64,000 nt of DNA, taken from positions 32,182,874 to 32,246,873 of the forward strand of contig CM060195.1 in assembly GCA_030549335.1 (NCBI GenBank), read 5' to 3'. Below the pieces are notes generated by a model, which did not search any database, was not told the DNA's origin, and saw only the letters and a program-made list of their open reading frames with translations. The number at the start of each line of letters is the position of its first letter. The stretch's first letter is position 1. A program made the position numbers and the translations under genes. Of this stretch, positions 51,472-62,953 are shown one piece after another. The DNA comes from Pontederia crassipes. Taxonomy: Eukaryota; Streptophyta; Magnoliopsida; Commelinales; Pontederiaceae.

Positions 51472-54400
51472 TCATGAAGGCAAAACCACTTCATGACACA
51501 AGATAAGATCAGAAATAGTCTTCCCATGCCTATCAATCCTTCGAGAACAATTGACACCACCGTCAAGAATATTTCGGACTACTACATTCAAAGAGTGTAT
51601 GCCTGATACGTCATAGATTTCCACCGTGACCTGTTTAAGCTTATCATTTGTCGGTACGAAATCATGTGGATCAAGAGATGGGGAAACATCAAGGAGAGGT
51701 GCGACAACGTTCTTCACCCAATTTGGGGTGATCACTTTCTTAAGCCTCTTGACATCTGGAGGGAAATATGGGATGATGGAGAAGTTCAAGTCATTTCCTT
51801 TATCACCAGCCCTGCTATGAGCAACTTCGTACAGAGGAATGCTCTTGCCAGATGGAGCAGAAGTCACAATGTCCAAGTTTGGTATCCTCCTTGCATAGTT
51901 ACCCCTGGATATTGCTGAAGATACCTTTTCTGATTGCTCAGAAGTTTTGTTACATGTTTCAGTGGGACTTACCTTCCTCATAATTGTTCGCCAGAAGACA
52001 TCCTTGCGTTCAACCTACACATTGCTGAACTTTATTAGGATAACAATGACTTGGAAGTAGATGAAATGAATAGGATAGTTACAGGTCAACACAGTGAACC
52101 TGACAAATAAATCTCAGGAGAATCAAGATTTAAGCTCTTTGTTCACTGACACTAGGTTAATTTATGGAATAAGTATAAGCCAAATGATAACAAGCAGATA
52201 CCAAGAACAGATATCTAGTTCTAACAGCTTTCAAGTTCTAGAATTTCAATCCATTGCCCTCTGGAGAAGAGTTATAAGAACTTTTCAAGATCACCAGCAA
52301 ATACAAAAGAGAAGCTATCCAAACAAACTATCTGAAACTAATGTCAGCTACATTATGAAAGATTAAGTTCAATCACAAAAGGAACAACAGCGGAGAGTAA
52401 GTTAAATCATAAAAGCACAACTTTATTAATTGAGAGATGAAATGAAACTTCAAAATTGAAAGAAGATATAATTTGTTAGAGTTGTCTGCAATGTTTGAAT
52501 TGAAAATGGAATCAACTACACTAAAGTTTCAAATATGTGAAAAGACTGAGACTCGGTAAGAGTCTGTTCTGCATAAGATGATGAACCCACTCCAGCAAAA
52601 CATTGAACTGTACCAGTTTCTTTTGAAGAACTACTTCCTTCTTCATCCCAGTACTGCAACAACAACAACAACAACAACAACAAAGCCTTATCCCACTAGG
52701 TCATCCCAGTACTGCAAACAACAACAACAACAAAGCCTTATCCCATTAAGTGGGGTCGGCTACATGGATCATACGACGTCATTCATTCGTTGATCCATGT
52801 TCATAAGATTCGACAGGATTTTATGCTGACTGTCGGGACTTAACACAACCCTCCTTCGGAGTTAGGTCATCCCAGTACTGCATCTAGAAAAAAATTAGAT
52901 TTCAGATGGCATGGTACATGAACAAATTTATTTGCATCTTTTTCTGACAAAAGAGAAATGTGATAGATATATGAGGAAAATGGATATACTGCAAGCATTA
53001 AACGCAGTGCATACACTGCAACGTCCTTGCAGTCGTTCATTCACAATGGATGGCTTGGATCTTATTTTCTTTTTATGCATCACGTGAGCTCAAATGTGAA
53101 CAAGTTTTTTTGTCTTTCCTAAACGAAGAAAATGTGTTGCCATCATGATAACTTAATTCCCTCGTGGCTAGCATTTTATTTATTTATTTTTTGGGCAAAC
53201 CCACAGCCCGACTGCCTCCTTGCTCTATGATCTGCGCACTGGTGTGGATGCCATATCAATACCATGTTGCCTCCCCTCTTTTGTCCTGTTCTTCACAGGT
53301 TTCCTCTTCTTTCTGAACAAGATAGCGCCCATTCAGAGATACCCCATGCTAGAGATCAAGTTGCATCAGATGAACTCTCCATTGAATTTGTGAGTGTTGA
53401 CTCATGTCTTGCAGTTGCTCATCTGTGTGTTAGAGGTGGAGTATTATCATGTTGATCCATTCAAAGACCACCAGTCAGGAAAGCTTGTAAAACCACCCCT
53501 TATTTTCCAACAATTTATGTCTCTGGTTATTCTCATCCTCTCATGCTTTGAATTTTTCATCTTATCCAGGGCATTCACAGCGAGAACCATCACTTTTATC
53601 CTCATGATTTCCTCCATTTGCTCTCAGCTACCTCGTAACTCTCCTTCGATAATGTGCCATCCCAAATGCTGTCGGGATCAGTGGGTGCAAGAATGCCGCT
53701 CAAGCGAGCATGACTGGCAGTAACAATGCCAATGTGGGCACCGGTACCAGGACAAGAACCAGTGGGAGCATTGGAAAGGAGGGTGCACGGAAGGAGTGGG
53801 GTACGAACCGCAATCCTCCTGCACACATATTCCAGCTTTCCCATCGTGAGTGCCGAAGCAAGAAGTAGAATGCAAATAAACAGAAGCAATGCAAGAGTAT
53901 CTGGTGACTACAAAGAACGGGATGACGAGCATGATGGTGCCAGCAATTAACACCAATAGGACCTTTTTTCAATGGTATCAAAGGCTCAAAGCTAATGTGA
54001 GGAGCAGTGTGTAGATAGAACAACAGAGAGTTTCCAGCTCCAGGAAGGGTTCACGCGAGGTGAGGCGGTATATCCGGACGATGAGAAACTAATTGGAGGG
54101 GCGAGGAGGTGAGGAAACATGAGAGAGAGAGAGGTGGGAGACTTATTCGATTTTGGACACACGTGACTTCTAAAATGAAAATAAGATGACAGCCATTTAT
54201 CGTCGTAATGTTGTGTATACACTGCATTTCTAATTGCAGTATATTCAGTGCCCTATATATATATATAATTTGCGACAAGTTATCAAGATGAAATATAACC
54301 GTACGTAATGCCTCCGCCACCAGCTGGTCCATTTGTGTAAAGACCTGTAAATTCTTTGGTGAAGCAAACTGCATGTTCTTTCAGATTGAATAGGCCATCC

Positions 54401-57400
54401 ATGCGAAGTCTGATATCCATCAGCTCCTTAACCGAACTACCCTCATCAATGGCACTTGTTTTTAGGCTGTTGTGTCCAATAATGTATGAGAGGATGCAAT
54501 CTTTTACTCCAGGGCAGACTTCATCCATCCAAGACCTAACCTATAATTCAAACCACATTACTCGGGCTTAATCTGGAGACACTGTAATGAACTATGATAA
54601 AGAAGAAAGTAGAATTGCTGGAGCCGACATGCATCTTGAATAATACTTCTTGTCAAAAAAAGAAATAATAATAATAATACTTCTTGTCAAATGCATCTCG
54701 AACATCTTGAATAAGTATGTTTCTTATCCGATTTCACAGAGAGAAATAATCTTTATATAGTGTATATGAATTTATAACGTATATGAATGTTCATTATGAA
54801 TCTACTAACCAGAAAATCTGCAGCCTCAGCACGTTTCAGACATTGATAACCTCCATAAGATATCTCTCCCCAACTTTTCCATCCACAATCCTATAATTTA
54901 TAAGCATATATCAGAGAGAGACTTAGCTGCACAAATGGTTGAGCAGAGGCCAATCACTCTAGCTACATTGCTCACTCGTTGGAAGCAAGGTAATGGCAAT
55001 GTCAATCATGCTCATGAACATATGAAAATTTTATTTATATTCATAAGCTTCTTCATCCAGAAAAAAATATAGTCATAATCTTGTTCAGAAACCAAAATGG
55101 AGAGGCTTTCATAAGGTTACATAAGATATTTTGTGAACTTTACCATAGGAACAAGTTGGAGGAGTTTATCAGGCAAGTTAACAGGAGATGGTCTCACCCC
55201 AAGACATTGTACTCTATCATTTGTTAACTGGTTGAAGTTGACATGCTGCAGGTCTATAATCTGTTTCAAAGTTATGTTAGAACACTTTTTCACATAAAAA
55301 TAAAAGGTGAATAGTCTGTGGCCTAACCACATCAGGAGTGATGTAGCAAGCAGGGTCTCCAACTTCATAAAGAAGCTGCTCAGCACATGTGCCAAAGTTC
55401 AAAAGCCCTCCGCTACCCTCTGCCTTTGCCACATGGACATCTCCATTGTAGCCAACCTCAGCATAGGGAAGTGATATATCCAATAGCTGTTCAAAAGAAA
55501 ATTCTCGATACTTGTCACCTGCTTTTAACAATATACAAGAAGGATGGTAATCAGGAAATGACAGAGACTATCTGAATGTAGTGTTCAGCATACCCGGATG
55601 CATGAAGTATCCTCCAGTGAGTTGGCAACCACATTCCAACAAATGCCCTGCTAAAGTCCCTTGTGCTAATAAACTAAAATCATTCCAGTTCCAACCCAGT
55701 TCATAAACCTAATAAAAACCCAATCAAATTAGTCATATGAAAACCATTGATTCTTAAAGGTAAATGCTTGTCTAGAATTGTGAAGAGACTTCTGAAAAGG
55801 AGGAGAAGAAGCCATGATGAATGAAGTGTAATGCAGAGACATTCGCTACCAAAAAAAAAGCCTGAATTAACAGTGAAAGATGTCCCAAGCTAGGAGGGGC
55901 TCTGCAAATTTCATGAAGGTTTCTGGAATGAATATATATTTTTACAACCAAGTCACATCTAGTAAGTCACAATTAAATAGTAGCATATCAAATCTTACAA
56001 AAGAAAATTCTGGATCTTTTAACTCAAACAATTGCAGTAAAAAATGAATTGGTGGGACATTATTAATCAATAATCAGGAGAGGAAATTTTAATACTGAAA
56101 GAATGAGTATGTTTCCCATACCATTGGAGCTAAAAATAATGCAGCATCAGCAATTCGAGAAGTTATGATAACATGTGGATCATGCTGTTCAAGGCACCAA
56201 ACAATGGGAGCAGCACCTAAATATGCGCTTGTGCCCTTCACATATACAAACCCATGTCAGTCACATACTAGAAAAACGGAACTAGTTATTTCACAAATAA
56301 TATTTATGTACTTGTAACAATTGGCACTAAACAATAGTCTACATAATTCCCGCTTTTTCTTTTTCCATTTTTATAGAAGGGATCCATGTATTTTCTAAAA
56401 TTCAAACTGTCATCAAGATGGGTGTAAATAAGAGGGTACTTAACAAAACACTGAATTTGATAGCCAGTTTAATCAAAGGATTTGTCATCAGTAGCAAAGC
56501 TTCAACTAGTAATTTAATCAACAAACTGGAAACCAGAATCTTGAAATATGGCATAACAGAATGAAAACATACCCCTTCACTTTTGAGATTTCCTCCATAT
56601 GGCAAATGAAGTCCTAAGGAATACATAAAAAACTTAAATGCATTAAAATTCACGAAAGCTGTAAAATTCCATGTTTCAACAATGGAAGATCATAGTACCA
56701 ACATATCGCATATAAGCTTAGCATGCATATTTCAAGAACTAAGGATTATGAAATAATAAAGCATAACATTCATCATCAGAATTATCATATTTGCGATTTT
56801 TGTTTCAGAAAACTTCATCAATAGCTTTGCTGTTTGAAGGTTCAAAACAGATGTTAGGCGAGCACCGGTTAACTTCCAAACTGAAAGTATGTGGGAAGCA
56901 TTGAAGTTTTATATGGATGATTAGGTACCTGATTTCTCCAACGAACTTTCATGAACAACTGAGACAATTATTCTCAAACCCAATCTCGAAGCAAGGTCCA
57001 GAACTTCTTCTTGTGCACCAACAGGATCCACTTATCAATTGATAATTTCAAACAAATGTCAGCAAAATGGTAATTCTAAAGAACTTGAAGATGAACAATT
57101 ATCGGGAAAAAAACTTACTTGCACCCATGTTGGTAATTATGCAAACTCCTCTTTCAACAGCTAAGGGAAGAAGCAGTGACATCCACTCCGAAACTGCAAA
57201 CTCTTGCACATTAATCATAAATCATGGATGGAAAGAAAATATTTGATTCGATAGAATTTGCTCAGGATCAGCATTCAAAATTAGATGATATTCTCTACTT
57301 TCCTGTAAATAATAATTAGATATTGGCAAGAATAAGTATCAAGTGCCTACTCCATCATATATCCAAGAGCATACTTCAATCAAAAAAAGGGCTAATCAGA

Positions 57401-57767
57401 CAAATGATGTAAAAATGAAAAGGTAGAATAACGAACTTCTACTGTCGTAACCCTTTTCTCCAGCCACCATGAGCTGATAGCGGTCAGCAAGCGTCCTCTC
57501 AGCTAAACACTCCAAGACAAGGTAGTCTAGTTCTGGAACTCGCTGAAGTAATTTGAGGGCGGCAAGTGGTCTGTCACCGCCAAATCCCGCTCCGCAACCA
57601 ACATAAACTTTGTCTTTTCTCCTCCTAGGATCTTCCCTCTAAATTGAAAGAGAAATAAATCACCACATATAAACCTGTTTTGGGGTAGAAGAAACTTCCG
57701 AGCTGGACAATGCACTGACCAGTCTAAATTCGCAGCTGTGTGCCTCATCTTCAACCTTCCCATCCAT
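51472..57767 (-). CDS. Acyclic terpene utilisation AtuA-family (DUF1446) protein, 13 coding exons, 649 aa
   Basis: AtuA is named from bacterial acyclic terpene catabolism; the plant homologue's reaction is not established to my knowledge. Exons: 57675-57767, 57437-57638, 57119-57193, 56929-57030, 56574-56614, 56122-56235, 55594-55708, 55328-55518, 55144-55260, 54810-54890, 54305-54540, 52614-52653, 51472-52014. They total 1950 nt with all phases consistent. The AtuA core (about residues 35-470) shows KVYVGCGAGFGGDRPLAALK, LVLECLAERTLADRYQ, IITSRIADAALFLAPM, GHLLECGCQLTGGYF, AEGSGGLLN, CAEQLLYEVGDPACYITPDV and YTNGPAGGGG. A linker leads to the AtuA-like C-terminal domain (VAHSRAGDKGNDLNFS, ILDGGVNCSRRIDRHGKTISDL). 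Length matches plant homologues (about 640). Coding intron 11 has a triplicated acceptor made by LINE insertions. Putative 5' UTR introns lie upstream. Intact as read. Confidence 0.92.
52659..52866 (-). mobile_element. Two truncated RTE-type LINE tails at one splice acceptor, triplicated 16-bp TSD
   Basis: The 16-mer TCATCCCAGTACTGCA occurs at 52643-52658, 52701-52716 and 52867-52882. Between copies 1 and 2 lies a 42-bp LINE tail, (CAA)n plus AAGCCTTATCCCACTAGG. Between copies 2 and 3 lies a 150-bp tail containing GTGGGGTCGGCTACATGG. Both match the 3' end of the LINE at 23980-24249 in reverse, so they are in the sense of the AtuA-family gene. The 16-mer spans the intron 11 acceptor (TGCAG before TACTGGGATGA). 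Confidence 0.9.
53160..54130. other. Intronic segment of unknown origin in AtuA-family intron 11
   Basis: The minus strand has three overlapping open stretches (53602-53889, 53678-53956, 53700-54023). In alternating frames they show hydrophobic runs such as LLIAGTIM-like and FAFYFLLRHSRWESWNM. This may be a decayed membrane-protein fragment inserted in the intron. I do not recognise the family. Confidence 0.25.
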
Positions 57768-57784
57768 TTGGATCAACAACCTCA

Positions 57785-58320
57785 ACTAGAAACTATATTG
57801 GATATGAAAATTTGTAACTCTCATGGAATGAAGTTAGTGCAAAACGTTACAAAGAGATAGTCATTACATTTTATGAAGCTTGCAAAACCTCAGTCACTTC
57901 ATTTCAAATCTCTCAATAATTAGAAATTAGAATACTGAATGTATAAATACTTCCGTAAAGATACATAAAAAGAATAGTTTCCCTCTTTGCTCGTCAACAT
58001 TCTAGAGAAAGAAAACCAGAGTTTTTTCTCCTAGATTTCGATCATCAGATAATATCCTTATTTGGGGTATGATATACCGGAACTTGAAAGAAAAAATAAA
58101 TGCGTACCCAGTGATTGCTAAAGAGTCTATCTTGCGCAAGAAAACGAGAAGCTTTTGACTGCAACGAAAAATCCTAGATCTTGTAAGGAAAAAAAAAGAG
58201 AAGATTTTTAATCATCAGATACTTAATTAGATTGGAAAAGATACCAATTTTATTACAAAAAAAAACTCACTTGTCTGCCGATGAATTCAGCTACATGCGT
58301 GAAACTTGAGAGAATTTAGT
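57785..58320 (-). other. Putative 5' UTR exons and introns of the AtuA-family gene
   Basis: On the minus strand a consensus donor (ACAA then GTGAGT) at 58270, an acceptor (GTTGCAG) with exon 58108-58158 and donor GTACGC, and an acceptor CTAG at 57786 before the ATG exon suggest two UTR introns. This is inferred from splice motifs only. Confidence 0.4.
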
Positions 58321-58329
58321 TGCAGAGGA

Positions 58330-58560
58330 AATTTCGTAAAGATTTGTAACCTGAAATCTCGTTAAGAAGACGAGGAAACGTACGGGCACTTTGACAGGCG
58401 TCTGATTAGATCAGACGGCCTTGATTAATCCTTTTCACTAGCTTAGAGCCCTCTTGATCTGGACCGTCAATTGATTTCAACGGTTCAGATTAATTTAGCC
58501 CATCCACATAAACCCTAATAATTTCGTCTCCTACTTATAGCTGCCTCCAGAACGCCGCTC
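58330..58560. promoter_or_regulatory. Putative shared promoter with telo-box and site II element
   Basis: AAACCCTAA (telo-box) lies at 58510-58518 and AGCCCA (site II, TGGGCT on minus) at 58497-58502, 8 bp apart. This pair is characteristic of plant ribosomal-protein and translation genes. It lies about 20-40 bp before the likely RPS15A transcript start. The AtuA-family gene appears to begin only about 200 bp away on the other strand, so the region is likely bidirectional. Confidence 0.7.
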
Positions 58561-58727
58561 TCTTCCCCTCTCGCTGCCGTCGTTCTCCTCTTCGTCCCCT
58601 GCCGATCGACTGCAGTTGCCGTCGCGCCCGTCGGCCACCGCAGGTCCTTCTCTTATCTTTCATCTCGCCTCTGTCGACCGATCGACCGATCGAATGCGAT
58701 CCCGTAGTGCTTAGACCCTCGGCCGTC

Positions 58728-58728
58728 T

Positions 58729-58818
<90 letters not shown>
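58728..58818. repeat. (CT)n microsatellite in the RPS15A leader
   Basis: About 43 uninterrupted CT units. It lies in the 5' UTR or its intron, downstream of a possible donor (CCGCAG then GTCCTT near 58644). Confidence 0.95.
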
Positions 58819-58819
<1 letters not shown>

Positions 58820-59587
58820 GGGCAGGAATCCTAGAGATCAGATCCGCTTTCGTTGAGTTCTGCTTGCGTCGTATAGATTATATAGTTTAACTTTCATGTG
58901 CTAATCTATGTAGTTGTAATTTAAACCATGTTTCTGCATATCTGGTATGATCATGCATTATGCCTATAGGTCGATTTCATCTTCTCATTTGTCGGTGGTA
59001 TTTATTAGGGATTTATTTTGTATCTTTTTCTTAGCCCTTTAGAAATCTTGCATTCTCATTGACACTCAGTTACAAGCCGACAGATCATGTAACTTTCATG
59101 TTACTAATGAAGATACTTCCACATTAATTAGCCATCACCCTTATTCAATTCAAATTGAATGCTTACGTGATCTCCTCGATCTAAGGATTAGTGTGCACAT
59201 TGGTTATTTGGCGACTGAGTCAAACATTTTATCTTGTATATTTTAACTGAATCAGCCTACTTATGAATAAGGTAAAAAGCAAAACAACCGCTCTTGCAAT
59301 AAGACCATTTAGATAATCTGGAATACCATTTTCCTATGAAGAAACTGTTCAGTACAGAGTTTTATGCGCAGAGGAAGAGAATGAACTCCATAACTGATGG
59401 AGATAAGCCTGACAAAAGCAGGAGAAACATGTTTTGTGCACAGGATTAGAGCGTATGTTCTTTAAAAACTACTTGATGCATTGTTAAGGGTAGTTGTTGT
59501 GCCAACAAGTAGAACCTCAAAAGTTGAAACTTGAAAGTCTAAATGTTTAAATGCTTTATTTTGAGGTTATTTTCTACTGGAAGATGA

Positions 59588-60368
<781 letters not shown>

Positions 60369-61770
60369 ATGAAAAGTTGGTGCTGATCATGGTTCTCAAC
60401 AATTATGGGCATTAAAATTTAGTTTTTTGTGTGACAATATTCTCAAAGACCCTAGATTCTGTGTATCTCTAGCCCAAATGGTTTGGATTCTCGAGTTCAA
60501 TAGATGTTTATCTGCTCAGTAGAAGTTCTGTCGATGTCGAATTTATTGATGAAGCTAGTTTTGAGTTAATTCTCATCTTTGCTGTTTCAGTGATCCTATA
60601 ACTACTCATGAATGTTGATGCTCCTATTTTCGTATCGCACAGTTCAATATTCTAGCGTATTATAGAACAGTATCTAATTAAACTGCGCCTTGGTCACCTT
60701 TGTCAACCAAATGGCCAAAGCCGGTTTTGTATTTGACTTTTTAGGCAGGAGAAACATTGAAGTCAACGGATGTTGTCCGTCATCTAGGCTTTGTTTGTAT
60801 TGTAACAAGTGGATTTCGAGATTTAATTAGGAATTGATGAATTAACAAAATTAGTGTATCAATTATTATTTTGTGTTTATCACGATTGAACTAAAGTAGT
60901 TAATGGGCATGAATTAGTTCATTATTTGGTTTTTGAATTATATGGATTCAAAGTAAATATTTTTTGCAATGTCTAGGAAACCTTTTTCGTCTCCTTAAAG
61001 CAGGATGAGTTCACGTGGCATTCATTCTCTGCCCCCTCAAAAGAAAAAGGAATATATTTCAAAACATTTTTTGTTATGGATATTCATAAGAGGAGCTAGC
61101 GTAAATCATGGTTATATTTACATCATTCAGTTGTTGTTTGGCTAATTATTAGGAAAAGTGAAAAAAAGAAGACAGAAAAAAAGGATGTTTTGTTGACAAT
61201 CTTTTATTGATCTTTGACCATTTTGTTAAATTTATTCTAACTAATATTTTGTTTATCGATGGCACGTAACCTTAAAAGGGGTAAATTCTAATGGAATGCT
61301 CTCCTGCCTTCGTCGAGCATTTTTCCTGATTGCTCTCTTCCTATTTTTTTTTTTTTTTTGTAACATAATGGGGTACGACTCTTCTGCCAACTGAAAGAAC
61401 AAGTTAATTTGGAGTGGACGTTGCTAAGTACCAATGAAATTGGCTATGAAATATGTGGTCGTCTGTCCGATCTGCTTGGGCATGCATCAACAAAGGAGAT
61501 GAGGAGTGTCCCAAACCGTGCAATTCGAGTAGCTCGATTCAAAGAGTTTGGGCAATGAGATAACCGCTAGCACCTCCTCCCTGGATGATTTGGTCGCTAC
61601 TCCTCCCTATCGAGATTTGGTCGCTGCTACTCCTGTTCTCTTCTCAAATAACGATCCTCCTCATTCTCGTCAAGATCTAGTCACCACTCCTCCCTCGCCG
61701 AGATCTGGTTGCGACCGAGAAAGAAACGATGAATGGGACACTTGTCCATTGAAAAAGGTCAAGCTTGCAA
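60369..61770. other. RPS15A downstream DNA, no further gene seen
   Basis: Ordinary to AT-rich. A short open frame, 61548-61775, contains degenerate repeats of GATTTGGTCGCTACTCCTCC type (SLDDLVATPP, RDLVAATP, QDLVTTPP) and is more likely a low-complexity stretch than a gene. Confidence 0.4.
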
Positions 61771-62766
61771 GGTAAATTACACCCAATGCTCTCCAACTTT
61801 GACGTTTGTTCAGCGATGTCCTCCAACTTCACTTTATAACACGAATGTCCTCCATATTTTAACTTGTTTCACTCGATTCCCTCCTTACCTATAATTGACG
61901 GTTTTTTCGGTCACAGCGCTGACATCTCTGCCTCTCCACGTTCGCGCTATTAAAAAATAATAAATAAATAAATAAATGCCACGTGAAATAAGCGAGCGGA
62001 AGTCGCCCGACCTCCGGCGATGCCTCAGGCTGCACTCGCCGACGCGCGCAGGTGGAGGGTCAACCCCCTCCCTGGGACCTCGTCGGAGGTCGCAAGCAAG
62101 GGGGTGACCCCCCTGTGCACACCGACGAGCGCAGGGGAGGTGGAGGGGTCGCCCCCCTTCCTTGCGACCTCCGGCGAGGTCGCAGGGAGGGGGGCGACCC
62201 CCCACCTCCCCTGCGTGCTCATCGGCGAGTGCAGGGGAGGTGGGGGGGTCGCCCCCCCGCGACCTTGCCGGAGGTCACAAGGAAGGGGGGCGACCCCTCC
62301 ACCTCCCCTGCGCTCGCCGACGAGCGCGCAGGGAAGGTGGGGGGGTCGCCCCCCTCTCTGCGACCTCGTCGGAGGTCGCAAGGAAGGGGGTGACCCCCCT
62401 CCCCACCTCCCTTGCACGCTCGCTGGCGAGCGCGCAAGGGAGGTGGGGGGTCGTCCGCTTCCCTGCGAGAGGGGGGAGACCCCCCACCTACGCGCGCCGG
62501 CGAGCGCAGCCCTGCGCTCGCCGGCTGAGGCTTCACCGGGCGACTCCCCTCGCTTATTCTATGTGGCATTTTTTATTTTTTTAATAGTGCGAACGTGGAG
62601 AGGCATAGACGCGACATCAGCGCTGTAATCGGGAAACCGTCGATTATAGGTAAAGAGGGCATCAGGTGAAATAAGTTAAAAGTTGGAGGGCATTCGTGTT
62701 GCAAAGTGAAGTTGGAGGGCATCGCTGGACAAACGTCAAAGTTGGAGGGTATTGGGTGTAATTTAC
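61771..62766. mobile_element. Large inverted-repeat element (about 1 kb) with palindromic GC-rich core
   Basis: The left arm GGTAAATTACACCCAATGCT, AACTTTGACGTTTGTTCAG to about 61970 is mirrored by the right arm ending GGTATTGGGTGTAATTTACC from about 62575. The core 61990-62560 is GC-rich, built of alternating direct and inverted copies of GGGGGGCGACCCC and GCTCGCCGACGAGCGC-like blocks. It is open in nearly every frame, but the translations are Pro/Arg/Gly-rich with no domain. The flanks TCAAGCTTG (61759) and TCAAGCTCA (62767) agree in 7 of 9 bases, a possible but offset target duplication. A Mutator-like MITE is the best guess. Confidence 0.65.
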
Positions 62767-62953
62767 CTCAAGCTCACAGTACAAAGTGTTATTCGCAGTC
62801 AGGTATGACTTCAATCAGATTCAGTTTAGCGAATCTGAATTGCCATGCCCTTGTGAACTCCTTATTAAATTATTTGAATCACGTCAAACAATTGGTGCTT
62901 ATTCTATTTTATTGTGATATTTACAATTAACATTTAATTTATCATCTCTATAA

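Noticed and set aside
52094..52366. 90-codon plus-strand frame
   Set aside because: Lies in an intron of the AtuA-family gene on the opposite strand, with no domain.
61885..62628. Several Pro/Arg/Gly-rich frames up to 202 codons
   Set aside because: They come from the palindromic GC-rich core of an inverted-repeat element and are mirrored on both strands.
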